Source: Halalkalibacter alkaliphilus
Lineage (GTDB): Bacteria; Bacillota; Bacilli; Bacillales; Bacillaceae_D
Length of the DNA stretch: 41,772 nucleotides
Reading direction: 5' to 3'
Assembly: GCF_023555415.1 (NCBI RefSeq)
Contig: NZ_JAKRYL010000030.1
Location: 1 to 41,772, forward strand
Below, piece by piece: positions 33,014-41,525 of the stretch. Position numbers and translations under genes: made by a program. The first letter of the stretch is position 1. Each line of letters starts with the position of its first letter. Below the pieces are notes generated by a model that had not been told where the DNA came from, did no database searches, and was given only the letters and a program-made list of their open reading frames with translations.

Positions 33014-33307
33014 TTATCTCACTTGTTCTGCATAAAATGCTTCCACTTTTGTTGGTTCAGCCAAAACATCAGTGATTTTAGATACATATTTTTTGAAGTA
33101 TTCAAATCCCTCGTGTACCGTCAGTGAACCTTCGTCCTTCCACTTTTCAACTAGAACGAATAGGTTCGGGTCCTTCGCTGATTCTAATAATTCATAACTA
33201 ATATTCCCTTCCTCTTCTCGAGAATACTTCACAATTTCATTAGTCATATTTAAGAATTGTATTCGTTTGTCAGACAAGACATGTAGGTAGGCGTGAATAA
33301 TAACCAT
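33014..33307 (-). CDS. ABM-domain protein (putative quinol monooxygenase, YgiN-like)
   Basis: A 97-residue protein of the antibiotic biosynthesis monooxygenase ferredoxin-like fold. It has the pattern SREEEGNISYELLES, VLVEKWKDEGSLTVHEGFEYF and a C-terminal strand, typical of the family. Members act as small oxygenases or dimeric scaffolds. AAAGGG precedes the ATG. It lies 85 bp after the racemase-like gene in the catabolic cluster. Confidence 0.85.
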   Translation of the reverse strand: MVIIHAYLHVLSDKRIQFLNMTNEIVKYSREEEGNISYELLESAKDPNLFVLVEKWKDEGSLTVHEGFEYFKKYVSKITDVLAEPTKVEAFYAEQVR

Positions 33308-33328
33308 GAACCCTTTGCTCCGTTCATA

Positions 33329-33365
33329 CAGCCTGTTGTCTTTTTTATAAACAGGCTGTTTTTAA
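33329..33365. other. Hairpin between MR-type and ABM genes
   Basis: CAGCCTG / CAGGCTG, 7-bp stem with a 16-nt loop. A T-run follows only on the plus strand, so on the transcribed minus strand it is more likely a processing or stability hairpin than a terminator. Confidence 0.4.
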
Positions 33366-33392
33366 TATTGAGAGCTTTGTATATTAAAACTG

Positions 33393-34535
33393 TTATACAC
33401 TTACAGTAGTTTGATCTATTATGCTTTCTTCCATTAAATAATGTTTAATTGCTTCTTCATCCCATTCAATTCCTAGCCCTAGGCTATTTGGTGGTGCTAA
33501 TGTTCCTCTAGGTGTGAGTTGGTATGGATTAGAAATCACTAAATCAAAATTCGTTACATCTGTTCCAATAAACTTCTCAACATAAGCTACTTCTCTTGCA
33601 GCACATGCAAGATGAACGTGAACATCCCAGAAATAATGTGGAGCAACTGTCACACCTTGTGCCCCAGCTAACGTAGTAATTTTCATCCATTCCGAAACAC
33701 CCCCACACTGTGTTGCATCATGCTGAACGTAATCCAAACATCCTTGCTTAATCATTTCTTGGAATTCCCAACGGGTTGCCCCAATTTCACCAGTAGCTAA
33801 CGGGATGGATGTTTGTCTTTTTAAGCGATTATAGCCTTCTATCATATCCATAGGCATTGGTTCTTCAAAAAATGTAATATCATGTTCTTCAATCCGTTTA
33901 CAAAGATCCATACACTCATTCACATCCAAATAAGATTGATTGGCATCAACCATAAGCTTTATATCTGGACCGATAATGTCTCGAGTCAATGCCACCCTTT
34001 TTGCTTCTGTACTTGCATCGAGACGACCGACCTTAATTTTTATAGCCTTATACCCTAAATTTACATAACTTCGAATTTCTTGTTCGAGTCTAGGAAACAT
34101 ATCCGCACCCTCGTAATAGTAACCACCCGAAGCATAACATGGTACTTCATCCCTGAAAGATCCAAGCAATTTGTGTAATGGCATCCCTGCTGCTTTCGCT
34201 TGATGATCCCATAAGGCTATGTCAATGGCAGATAAAGCGACCAATACATTTCCACGCCGACCTGCTCTAACCGTTTGAAAATACATTCGATCCCATAGTT
34301 TTGCTATATCCCTAGGATCTTCCCCAATTAACATCGGACCTAATAATTCATCTACAACAGCTTTTGCAGGCTTTGCACTTGTATCTTGTAGACAGAATCC
34401 CACACCTTCGATTCCTGCATCGCTTTGTATACGGACCATTAAATGTTCGCGGTGCTTCAACGTTTTGATAGAGAAACCTACTGGATTTTCTAAAGGAATT
34501 CGTACCCATTGTGAAATTACTTTGGTTATTTTCAT
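33393..34535 (-). CDS. Mandelate racemase/muconate lactonizing-type enzyme (acid-sugar dehydratase candidate)
   Basis: A 380-residue enolase-superfamily enzyme. Mandelate-racemase-subgroup residues are in place: Lys166 and Lys168 (KIKVG), metal ligands Asp197 (VDANQ), Glu224/225 (FFEEP) and Glu250 (TGEIG), Asp273 and His300 (APHYFW) as the catalytic dyad, and Glu320. The spacing of K, D, E, E, D, H and E matches mandelate racemase almost exactly (offset of about 2-3). It could be a racemase or, more often in such operons, a dehydratase of an acid sugar. AAGGAAG precedes the ATG. It lies 38 bp after the GntR gene and near TRAP transporter genes, which favours an acid-sugar substrate. Confidence 0.9.
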   Translation of the reverse strand: MKITKVISQWVRIPLENPVGFSIKTLKHREHLMVRIQSDAGIEGVGFCLQDTSAKPAKAVVDELLGPMLIGEDPRDIAKLWDRMYFQTVRAGRRGNVLVALSAIDIALWDHQAKAAGMPLHKLLGSFRDEVPCYASGGYYYEGADMFPRLEQEIRSYVNLGYKAIKIKVGRLDASTEAKRVALTRDIIGPDIKLMVDANQSYLDVNECMDLCKRIEEHDITFFEEPMPMDMIEGYNRLKRQTSIPLATGEIGATRWEFQEMIKQGCLDYVQHDATQCGGVSEWMKITTLAGAQGVTVAPHYFWDVHVHLACAAREVAYVEKFIGTDVTNFDLVISNPYQLTPRGTLAPPNSLGLGIEWDEEAIKHYLMEESIIDQTTVSV

Positions 34536-34573
34536 TTATAACTTCCTTTCACATGATAGATTTTCCAAAATGG

Positions 34574-35275
34574 TTATGCTTTTTCATCACCTTCTGTATC
34601 CTGAATGCGACTCAGTAGTGACTTTCCAGCGTCTATTATGTGGCTTTTAATTTCCTCACAAGCTTTTTCTAGTTCTCCACTTTCCATAGCACGAATTAAT
34701 TCTTCGTGAACATCAACGACAAACTCAAATGACTTAGAGTAATTGGGATCAATCGTAATTGTATAAAACACATGCTTATAACGAAGTGGGTGCCAAGAAC
34801 GATACAGTTGTTCATGGCCTGCAGCTCGGACCAGTACTTCATGAAATCTAGAGTCAAGTTCAGCAAGCTCTAGTTTATTTTTTGAGTGTACTGTTTCTCC
34901 CATTGCTTTATGAATTTCTCTAAGCGAATTTATCGTTTCATCCAAGTTTCGTTCAAAGACTTGCCTCATCGCAAATTCCTCTAACGTAGCTCTTAGTGTA
35001 TATAGTTCCCAAACATCTTTGCGATTGAGATCCATCACAAATGTACCTCTATATGGAATCGTCTTAACTAAGCCTTCTTGTTCTAACTGACTTAGCGCTT
35101 CACGTATTGGTGCCCTACTAATTCCAAGGTTTTGTGCAAGTTCCACCTCCACAATTCGTTTCCCTGGTTCCAAAAGACCTTGAGATAAGGCATTGATAAT
35201 TTGGTCCGCAACCTGTTGTCGAAGGCTTTTCGGACGGCCAATTTCTTTCCAAAATGAATTATTCATCGTTTCCAT
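34574..35275 (-). CDS. GntR-family regulator with FCD domain
   Basis: A 233-residue regulator. The N-terminal winged HTH is at about 14-75 (GKRIVEVELAQNLGISRAPIREALSQLEQEG), followed by an all-helical FCD ligand-binding domain at about 85-220 (SRFHEVLVRAAGH carries the metal/ligand His pattern). It belongs to the FadR/FCD group that senses organic or sugar acids. GAGGGGAC precedes the ATG. The palindrome at 41120-41135 upstream of the first gene of the cluster is the best candidate operator. A second inverted repeat, TCAGCT-AGCTGA, lies at 35302-35322 just before the start. Confidence 0.92.
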   Translation of the reverse strand: METMNNSFWKEIGRPKSLRQQVADQIINALSQGLLEPGKRIVEVELAQNLGISRAPIREALSQLEQEGLVKTIPYRGTFVMDLNRKDVWELYTLRATLEEFAMRQVFERNLDETINSLREIHKAMGETVHSKNKLELAELDSRFHEVLVRAAGHEQLYRSWHPLRYKHVFYTITIDPNYSKSFEFVVDVHEELIRAMESGELEKACEEIKSHIIDAGKSLLSRIQDTEGDEKA

Positions 35276-35366
35276 GTTGTCCCCTCTTCCTTATTCTTGG
35301 ATCAGCTAAAAAAAACAGCTGAATTTCTAGGAAAATAAGAATTTTAATCACTACCAAAACGTTAAT

Positions 35367-36110
35367 CTAGCATTCATAAACTTGTATCTTAATTTGATTT
35401 TTTTGTTGGGATGAAACAAGATCTTTACCAAGATAAATAGTTTCTATCGCTTCTTCCATTGCTATCCATTGATCATTCTTTCTCATTAAAGGGACATCAT
35501 GACCAGGATAAATGACTTGAGCTCTATCCTTAATTTTTTGAATGGACTTTTTGGCTAATTCTTTATTCCACGTATTTCCTAATGGCCCATGTATGAGTTC
35601 ACATCTATTTTTTATAGCATCGCTTACTAAAAGCTTCCCATTAATATCAAGTGCAATCATTCCTGGGGTATGACCAGGTACATGTAGAATAGTCATCCCG
35701 TCCACTTCTTCACCATCAAACACAAAATGAAGACTTTGCCACTTTTGTATTTGTTCAGGATGAAAATCAGGAACAAATACATCACTTTTACTGTTAAGAC
35801 CATAATACAATTCTTTTTTGTTCAGATAGATCGTTGCTTTTGGAAAAAGTGTCCAATTTAAAGCATGATCAAAATGCAGGTGACTTAAAAAAATACCATT
35901 AATATCTTCCTTATAAATTCCTAAAGCTTTCAATTTCTCTAATAATACTAACCGCTCATTATAACCAGCAGTATCAAATAAAAAATTCTTACCATTAAGT
36001 TGAATAAGGTAAATGCTACTCCAGCCTAATGCCCCTCTACTGGAAGCTGCAGGAAACCCAAAAAATAAGGGAATGATCTTCGAACCTTTAATATTTTCTT
36101 TTTTTTTCAA
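35367..36110 (-). CDS. Metallo-beta-lactamase-fold hydrolase
   Basis: A 247-residue MBL-fold protein with the HxHxDH motif His77-x-His79-x-Asp81-His82 (LSHLHFDHA), His147 (VPGHTPG), Asp164 (VSDAI) and His204 (YPGHD), the full binuclear metal set. The length and pattern fit lactonase- or glyoxalase-II-like enzymes. In this cluster a sugar-lactone hydrolase is a reasonable guess (inference). The start is TTG 36110, about 12 nt after GGAGGTGG. The distance is long but no other start fits. Confidence 0.87.
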   Translation of the reverse strand: MKKKENIKGSKIIPLFFGFPAASSRGALGWSSIYLIQLNGKNFLFDTAGYNERLVLLEKLKALGIYKEDINGIFLSHLHFDHALNWTLFPKATIYLNKKELYYGLNSKSDVFVPDFHPEQIQKWQSLHFVFDGEEVDGMTILHVPGHTPGMIALDINGKLLVSDAIKNRCELIHGPLGNTWNKELAKKSIQKIKDRAQVIYPGHDVPLMRKNDQWIAMEEAIETIYLGKDLVSSQQKNQIKIQVYEC

Positions 36111-36204
36111 AAATATATGCCACCTCCATCTTCCTAAACCATTTTATCACCTTTTTACCAATTTTTAACGTAACATTTCGATTATCTAAATATACTAGAG
36201 TTAA

Positions 36205-37485
36205 CTATTTCATAAGCCATTCCAACGGGACGGTAACAATTGCAGGGAACAAAATTAGTAACAATAAGACAATGATGTGGACAAGTAAGAACGGCCAGAC
36301 ACCTCGTAACATATTCTCCATGGATATTTTTCCAACTCCACTTGCCACTACTAATACAGTTCCAACCGGAGGCGTTAGCATGCCTAGACAAGCAGCAAGT
36401 ATAAATACTACCCCGAAATAGACTGGGTCAATGCCCGCCATTTGAATGATTGGCATTAGGATAGGTGTTAAAATTAAAATAATAGCTGTTAAATCCATAG
36501 CTGTACCAATTAGCAATGTAAATAAGACAATTAGCAAGAGTAGTAAGAACTGGTTGTCACTGAAAGGTTCAAGTAATCCTGCAATGGCAGAAGGAATATT
36601 CGCTACGGTCATTCCCCAACCTAACACCATCGCACCCGTATAAAGAAACATTACGACACTTGTTATTTTTACAGTTTCAATTAAAGCTTTATATAGCTCT
36701 GGCATTTTTAACTCTCGATAAATGATCGCCCCAACAAACAGAGCATAGAACGAGGCGATCACCCCTGCTTCAGTAGGTGTAAAAACCCCTCCACGTAAAC
36801 CAACAATAATAATCACAGGTAAAAATAATGCCCAAACTGCTTGTTGAGTAGCTTTTAAAATTTCTTTCATTGACTTTCGCGGCAGGACATCTACCTTATC
36901 CTTGCGAACCATAATCGACCAAGCGACAGCTAAGCCTAAACCTAACATAAGCCCCGGGACAATCCCAGCCATAAACAGTTGTAAAATAGATACCCCACTC
37001 GTTACCCCAAATATAATCATTGGTATACTCGGAGGTATAATCGGGGCAATAATTCCTCCTCCGGCAATTAATCCTGTTGACCGATTCCGATCATAACCTG
37101 CTTTTACCATCATTGGAATTAAGATAGCTCCAAGTGCGGCAGTATCAGCTACAGCAGATCCAGACAAACCGGCAAAAAGAATACTACCTAAAATAGCAAC
37201 ATATCCTAATCCTCCACGCACATGACCAAAAAGAGCAAGGGCGAAATTCACAATTCGGTTTGATATCCCACCGTAGTTCATTAATTGACCTGCTAGAATA
37301 AAGAAAGGAACAGCCAACAGTGTAAAACTACCAGCACCATTTATCAGACTTCGAGCGACATTTTGTGTATCCATAATATCGAGGAAAAACATCAAACTAA
37401 TTCCACTGACTAACAAGGCAAATGCTACCGGAATCCCTAATAAGATCGAACCTAAAAGCGTAATAAGAAAAATTGCCGTTGACAC
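36205..37485 (-). CDS. TRAP transporter large permease (DctM family)
   Basis: A 426-residue integral membrane protein with about 12 helices. DctM signatures include VPFFILAGQLMNYGGIS, GLSGSAVADTAALGAILIPMM and IIPPSIPMIIFGV (split in the sequence), with GMLTPPVGTVL near the C-terminus. It forms the Na+-driven channel of the TRAP system with the small permease and SBP. I start it at GTG 37485, 8 nt after GGAGG. A GTG at 37494 overlaps that site. It is the third gene of the TRAP set. Confidence 0.93.
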   Translation of the reverse strand: MSTAIFLITLLGSILLGIPVAFALLVSGISLMFFLDIMDTQNVARSLINGAGSFTLLAVPFFILAGQLMNYGGISNRIVNFALALFGHVRGGLGYVAILGSILFAGLSGSAVADTAALGAILIPMMVKAGYDRNRSTGLIAGGGIIAPIIPPSIPMIIFGVTSGVSILQLFMAGIVPGLMLGLGLAVAWSIMVRKDKVDVLPRKSMKEILKATQQAVWALFLPVIIIVGLRGGVFTPTEAGVIASFYALFVGAIIYRELKMPELYKALIETVKITSVVMFLYTGAMVLGWGMTVANIPSAIAGLLEPFSDNQFLLLLLIVLFTLLIGTAMDLTAIILILTPILMPIIQMAGIDPVYFGVVFILAACLGMLTPPVGTVLVVASGVGKISMENMLRGVWPFLLVHIIVLLLLILFPAIVTVPLEWLMK

Positions 37486-37592
37486 ATCTGTCACCTCCGT
37501 ATCCTTTTTAAATCATGTGAAACATCACATTTTAAAGGGGTGGTAAAAAAATGTTTGAATAAATCGGTGTACTACACTACTAATCACTACCG

Positions 37593-38066
37593 TTAGGAAA
37601 ATGAATCCTTTTGAAAAATAGCTTTGTAAATGTTCATAATAATGACGATTGCCATACCAAGACTCATTACAATACCTACTCCATACAAATATGAATAGGG
37701 TAAACCAGAAACAGGTGCCCTCATATTCATATTTAATATAGTAAGTTTCCAGCTCCCAGCTAAAATGATCCACAGTATATAAAGGATAATAAGGTTGACA
37801 AGAATGGCTACCCCTCTTCTAAGATTTGTAGGTAACCTTTTCGTTAAGAAGTCTATACGTAAATGTTGATTGTCTACTAAAGCTATAACCGCTCCGAGAA
37901 AAACGAGCCAAACAAATAAGAATTGAGATATTTCTTCTGCCCAAGTAATACCAAGGTTAAAATATCGTAATATTACGTTCATAAATACAAGGATGGCAAT
38001 CAGTGCCATACAAGTAGCCATCGAGTAGTTTAGAACCTTATTCAATATTGAAAATTTCTTAAGCAT
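37593..38066 (-). CDS. TRAP transporter small permease (DctQ family)
   Basis: A 157-residue membrane protein with four helices. DctQ motifs FNLGITWAEEISQFLFVWLVFLGA and NQHLRIDF are present (given as pieces). It joins the SBP and the large permease. ATG 38066 has AAGGAGAG 7 nt upstream. It lies 107 bp before the large-permease gene. Confidence 0.9.
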   Translation of the reverse strand: MLKKFSILNKVLNYSMATCMALIAILVFMNVILRYFNLGITWAEEISQFLFVWLVFLGAVIALVDNQHLRIDFLTKRLPTNLRRGVAILVNLIILYILWIILAGSWKLTILNMNMRAPVSGLPYSYLYGVGIVMSLGMAIVIIMNIYKAIFQKDSFS

Positions 38067-38152
38067 AAACACTCTCCTTTCGAAGAAAAAATTCCTTACG
38101 AATTATTCATTACTAGAAGGTAGAAAGGGGATCAAGGTTTTATAAAGAAGAT

Positions 38153-38178
38153 GGGGAAATGTTGTTAGACACTTCCCC
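38153..38178 (-). other. Hairpin between SBP and small-permease genes
   Basis: Minus strand: GGGGAAGTGT / ACATTTCCCC (one G-T pair), loop CTAACA, about 10 bp past the SBP stop. There is no T-run. Such hairpins after binding-protein genes often protect the upstream mRNA and raise its level relative to the permeases (inference). Confidence 0.6.
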
Positions 38179-38188
38179 AAAATAGGGT

Positions 38189-39217
38189 TTATTGTCTCGC
38201 TAACTCAAGTAATTCTTCTCCAATTTGATCTCCATATTTTTCATAAACAGATTGGGTAAGCTCTATAAAAGGCTCTTTGTTTATTTCTCTAACAATTTCC
38301 ATTCCTTCTTCTTCCAATTTCTTCAGACTTTCTTCTATATCATGATCGATAATTTCATACTGATAATCGCGTGCAACAAGTGAAGCTTCATCAACAACCT
38401 TCTGTAGATCATCTGGAAGTCCTTCATAGAAATCAAGACTCATAAGTAACGCACCTGTATTATAAAAATGTTCGGTTAGACTTAAGTAACTCTGAACTTC
38501 CTGAAACTTAGAGCTGTGGATTAGTCCAACTGGATTTTCTTGACCATCTACTACTTTCTGCTCAAGTGCAGTGAATAGCTCTGTAAAGGGCATCGGAACA
38601 ACGTTTACCCCAAGGGCTTCCATAGAATCTATGTGGACTTGGTTTTCTGCTACTCTTATCTTTAATCCTTTTAAATCATCTGGTGAATGAATAGGCCTTA
38701 CGGAGTTCGTAACGTTTTTAAAACCATTCTCTCCCCATGCCAACCCTTTAATCTTGTGATCTGGTAACAAATCAAACAATGCATTCCCAAGGTCGCCACC
38801 AAGCTTTGAACGTGCGTCTTCTGTATCTGTAAAAATATATGGCATATCTACTACAGAGAATCTAGTGTCAAGAATAGGAAGTGTACCACCGGTAATAACA
38901 ACTTGGATATTATTAGTTGGTAAACTTTCGACTAACTGTCTATCATGACCTAATTGACCACCTGGATATATATCAACTTCAATTCTACCTTCGGAATTTT
39001 CTTCAACAAGCTCTTTCCACTTTTCTGCAAGTTTATGAAAGTAACTTTCTGTATTTCCAACATGGGCAAACCTAACGTTATAGATATCCTGACTGACATT
39101 ACTATCTCCGGAATTGTTAGCGTTAGTAGAAGTATTTTCACTACCACCATTTCCACAAGCAACTAAGCCAAGTACAACGACTGCTGACAGCATGATAGAA
39201 TTTAGAATTTTTCTCAA
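38189..39217 (-). CDS. TRAP transporter substrate-binding lipoprotein (DctP family)
   Basis: A 342-residue binding protein. The signal peptide ends in lipobox LVAC, followed by a short Gly/Ser/Asn-rich linker. The DctP domain includes LKGLKIRVAENQ (the Arg that binds the ligand carboxylate), VVPMPFTELFTALEQKVVDGQENP and an acidic-rich C-terminal helix. It should bind an organic or sugar acid outside the cell. I start it at TTG 39217, 8 nt after GGGAGG. An upstream in-frame ATG (39256) has no site. A cre-like box lies about 90 bp upstream. Confidence 0.93.
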   Translation of the reverse strand: MRKILNSIMLSAVVVLGLVACGNGGSENTSTNANNSGDSNVSQDIYNVRFAHVGNTESYFHKLAEKWKELVEENSEGRIEVDIYPGGQLGHDRQLVESLPTNNIQVVITGGTLPILDTRFSVVDMPYIFTDTEDARSKLGGDLGNALFDLLPDHKIKGLAWGENGFKNVTNSVRPIHSPDDLKGLKIRVAENQVHIDSMEALGVNVVPMPFTELFTALEQKVVDGQENPVGLIHSSKFQEVQSYLSLTEHFYNTGALLMSLDFYEGLPDDLQKVVDEASLVARDYQYEIIDHDIEESLKKLEEEGMEIVREINKEPFIELTQSVYEKYGDQIGEELLELARQ

Positions 39218-39307
39218 CTTATTGACCTCCCTATTTTCCCCTTTATTTAATTTCAATCATACCGAGAACCTCGTAACTATGTGAATGACTGAAGCTTCTC
39301 TTTTTTA

Positions 39308-39322
39308 ATGAAAACGCTATTA
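39308..39322. promoter_or_regulatory. cre-like CcpA site upstream of the TRAP genes
   Basis: ATGAAAACGCTATTA matches the consensus TGWAARCGYTWWCW at 13 of 14 positions. It lies about 91 bp upstream of the TTG start of the SBP gene. Confidence 0.6.
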
Positions 39323-39354
39323 GATTTTTATTGAACAAAACCTTCACCCCTTAA

Positions 39355-39383
39355 GAACTGTTAGATTAGTTGGTTAACAGTTT
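39355..39383. other. Inverted repeat upstream of the TRAP genes
   Basis: AACTGTTA / TAACAGTT with a short spacer and a T-run on the plus strand. It lies between the VOC stop and the SBP start. It could be a terminator-like element or an operator; the sequence alone does not decide. Confidence 0.4.
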
Positions 39384-39456
39384 TTATTTCACATGACTCA
39401 AACATGAAATAGCTCCTAAATGGGATGAAGGCTGTTCCTCTAGATTAAACTAATAA

Positions 39457-39867
39457 TTAATTATCAATCTGTGATACTTCTATAACGTTACCATCCGGAT
39501 CGTGGAAAAAGATCTGATACCATCCCTTAATTGACCACTCTCCATAATCAGCAAAAGGAATTTCATTCTCTTTCAGTCGACTTTTTATTTCTTCTATATC
39601 ATCGACACGGAACGCAAGATGACCTTTTAGAAGCGGATTAACAAAATGACCTGTAGTAAAAGGTAGATTAGGTTCATTTTTGGCAATGTGAAGCTCCGCT
39701 TCCCCTTCCTCAGCTGTTAAAAAACGGACGTTTCCACCATATTGGTTTGTAATCCTAGAATCGCCAATCTCATTTTTATCCTTTAAACCAAGAACTTTTA
39801 TATAAAAATCTGCCATTTTATCAATATTAGAAGTACTAAAATTCCCGTGATGTAATGTTATTTTCAT
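39457..39867 (-). CDS. VOC-family (glyoxalase/dioxygenase-like) protein
   Basis: A 136-residue vicinal-oxygen-chelate protein. Two beta-alpha-beta-beta-beta modules are visible: KITLHHGNFSTSNIDKMADFY at the start, HLAFRVDDIEEIKSRL in the middle, and IFFHDPDGNVIEVSQ at the C-terminal end with the metal Glu. Family roles include glyoxalase, ring-cleaving dioxygenase and epimerase; the exact role here is not known. AAGGAG lies 11 nt before the ATG. It follows the Tdh-like gene by 73 bp. Confidence 0.88.
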   Translation of the reverse strand: MKITLHHGNFSTSNIDKMADFYIKVLGLKDKNEIGDSRITNQYGGNVRFLTAEEGEAELHIAKNEPNLPFTTGHFVNPLLKGHLAFRVDDIEEIKSRLKENEIPFADYGEWSIKGWYQIFFHDPDGNVIEVSQIDN

Positions 39868-39940
39868 TTAATTCCACTCTCCTTGAAATTTAAATACTTT
39901 AGTCTAAATTATTTTTAAGAACCAAAATCAATGAAAACCG

Positions 39941-40972
39941 TTAAGGTCGTAACAAAACTTTTGTCCCCTCACCACTAGCTGCAATTCGAAAAGCCTCTTC
40001 ATACTCTTCTAGCTTGAAACGGTGAGTAATTGCTGGTTGAACATTTAATTTATCATTTTGAATCAACTTTTCCATAAGTTCCCAAGTGTCCCACATAATA
40101 CGACCGTGAACTCCTTTAATCGTCACTTCTTTGAAAATAATGTCTTGAGAAAAGTTTAAGGATACATCACCAGGAAACAGACCAACCATAACCATTGTTC
40201 CCTTTTTACGTAAGTACGGTAGTATGTCAGATACCGCCCTATTGCTTCCTGTGGTCTCAATAATAACTTCAGGTCCTGACGCAGAGGCCGAAGTGTCAAA
40301 TAGAGAATATGCAGATGTTTTCAGAGGATTCCACAATTGAAAATCCCCACATAAGGAAGCTACTTCTAATCTTGTATCTTTTATATCACTAATAGTAACC
40401 TGCTTTGCTCCTAAAGCTAAGCTAGCGCATGCAGAAAACAACCCAATTGGTCCTGCTCCTAAAACAACTACATTTTTCCCTTTAACGTCGCCAATTTGAG
40501 CTGCGTGTACCCCAACTCCGACAGGCTCCATAATTGATGCTATTTCATCAGGAATAGATTCAGGGACCTTGCGAGCACATATTGCAGGAACAACAGCGTA
40601 GTCAGCAAAACATCCATTAGTGTGAACACTGAAGATCGTCTCATTCTCACAAATATGCATATTCCCATTATGGCACAACCTACAATCTCGGCACGGAATA
40701 TGAGTTTCAATACAAACTCGATCCCCTACTGAGAGCGAAGTTACTCCTTCTCCAAGTTTAACTACCTCTGCTACACATTCGTGTCCCATAACATTTCCTT
40801 GCTCAATTCCCAAACCTGCAGCCCAATCGTTCCAGTTAAAAATATGAATATCTGTACCACAGATAGCAGTAATTTTCACTTGGACTAATACTTCATTGGC
40901 CCTTGGCTCTGGCATAACCTTAGTTTGCATACTTGCTCCGGGTGCTTTTTCACTCTTTGTTAACGCTTTCAT
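39941..40972 (-). CDS. Zn-dependent alcohol dehydrogenase, threonine dehydrogenase-like
   Basis: A 343-residue medium-chain dehydrogenase. Catalytic Zn ligands are Cys38 (ICGTD), His64 and Glu65 (GHE). The structural Zn Cys cluster is Cys94, Cys97, Cys100 and Cys108. The Rossmann motif is VVLGAGPIG. The C-terminal IKGVHGR and PAITHRF segments resemble E. coli Tdh. In this cluster the substrate is more likely a polyol or acid sugar. I start it at ATG 40972 (GGGGGAATAAA upstream), which gives the usual family length. The upstream frame to 41029 lacks a site. It is the first gene of the catabolic cluster. Confidence 0.88.
   Translation of the reverse strand: MKALTKSEKAPGASMQTKVMPEPRANEVLVQVKITAICGTDIHIFNWNDWAAGLGIEQGNVMGHECVAEVVKLGEGVTSLSVGDRVCIETHIPCRDCRLCHNGNMHICENETIFSVHTNGCFADYAVVPAICARKVPESIPDEIASIMEPVGVGVHAAQIGDVKGKNVVVLGAGPIGLFSACASLALGAKQVTISDIKDTRLEVASLCGDFQLWNPLKTSAYSLFDTSASASGPEVIIETTGSNRAVSDILPYLRKKGTMVMVGLFPGDVSLNFSQDIIFKEVTIKGVHGRIMWDTWELMEKLIQNDKLNVQPAITHRFKLEEYEEAFRIAASGEGTKVLLRP
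40958..40972. promoter_or_regulatory. cre site covering the Tdh-like start codon
   Basis: On the minus strand ATGAAAGCGTTAACA fits the cre consensus TGWAARCGYTWWCW at all 14 positions and includes the ATG start codon. A bound CcpA would block elongation (road-block), consistent with catabolite repression of the cluster. Confidence 0.8.
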
Positions 40973-41119
40973 TTTATTCCCCCTTTTTGAACAACTATTG
41001 TGGTCGGAAACACTATGATGTGATTTCAAAGAAATAGAGTACTGGTATTTTTTTCTGAGGTGTGAACTTTGTGAGGTAAAGTGCTAGGATGAAAGCTGCG
41101 TTGTAATTCGTCGATTGTT

Positions 41120-41135
41120 AAACTGTCGACAGTTT
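41120..41135. promoter_or_regulatory. Palindromic operator candidate of the GntR regulator
   Basis: AAACTGTCGACAGTTT is a perfect 16-bp palindrome, about 11-26 nt after the predicted transcription start of the Tdh-like gene. FCD-type GntR operators often have a TGTCGACA-like core. Confidence 0.65.
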
Positions 41136-41152
41136 ATTTTGCCGTTGATTAA

Positions 41153-41181
41153 ATATTAATTAATTTTCTCAAAATTGTCAA
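41153..41181 (-). promoter_or_regulatory. sigma-A-like promoter of the catabolic cluster
   Basis: Minus strand: -35 TTGACA (41176-41181), 17-bp spacer, -10 TAATAT (41153-41158). It is followed by the palindrome at 41120 and then the cre at the start codon. The leader is about 170 nt. Confidence 0.75.
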
Positions 41182-41190
41182 TATTTATTT

Positions 41191-41275
41191 TACAGGGGGA
41201 CATGGAGTAGTTTCAGGGTGCCTTTTCACGATGTAACCATCGGCCTACTCGGAGAAGATGTTGCTCCTTCGGGCG
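41191..41275. repeat. Degenerate 5S-like repeat, copy A
   Basis: ACAGGGGGACATG starts an 85-bp block that returns, diverged, at 41438-41525 (copy B). Shared islands are TTTCAG, TCACG, GTAACCATCGGCC, GAAGAT and CCTTCGG. The real 5S (41594-41710) has TCACAGGGGGA and ACCATCGGC in the same orientation and order, so these look like fragments of 5S genes. This and the next two features fill the gap between the 5S terminator and the Tdh-like promoter. Confidence 0.5.
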
Positions 41276-41324
41276 TTCTACTAACATGCAGCTTGGATAC
41301 CATCACATCTATTTCCATGCTTAG

Positions 41325-41352
41325 CGTGCCCTGCCTGGCAACGTCCTGGCTC
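41325..41352 (-). pseudogene. 5S rRNA 3'-end fragment
   Basis: TGCCTGGCAACGTCC (41332-41346) is identical to 15 bases of the 3' end of the intact 5S gene, in the same orientation, followed by a diverged continuation. It lies between repeat copies A and B. Confidence 0.55.
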
Positions 41353-41353
41353 A

Positions 41354-41430
41354 CCCTTTCTCTTCTACGGGGATGATTACTCATGGAGTTGTTCTAAGAA
41401 GTAACTCACGTTGTGTTACGAAGAGAAAGG
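41354..41430. other. Large stem-loop between 5S-like repeats
   Basis: CCCTTTCTCTTC pairs perfectly with GAAGAGAAAGGG around a 53-nt loop. Its role is unknown; it could be a processing structure of an rRNA-like transcript. Confidence 0.5.
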
Positions 41431-41437
41431 GTTCGTC

Positions 41438-41525
41438 TCACAGGGGGACATGATGTTTTTTCAGAGAAGTATACTCACGTAGTAACCATCGGCCCATTCG
41501 AGGAAGATTCTGTTCCTTCGGAACA
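41438..41525. repeat. Degenerate 5S-like repeat, copy B
   Basis: CTCACAGGGGGACATG begins this copy, which keeps the 5S-like CTCACAGGGGGA and ACCATCGGC islands. It is offset from copy A by about 250 bp and is the closer relative of the intact 5S. Confidence 0.5.

Noticed and set aside
35302-35322. TCAGCT...AGCTGA inverted repeat upstream of the GntR gene as a certain operator
   Set aside because: The A/T-rich loop and short arms could equally be a hairpin; it differs from the palindrome at 41120, so I did not list it as a feature.
36182-36391. 69-codon minus-strand frame within the TRAP large permease
   Set aside because: It is an out-of-frame shadow of the conserved permease gene.
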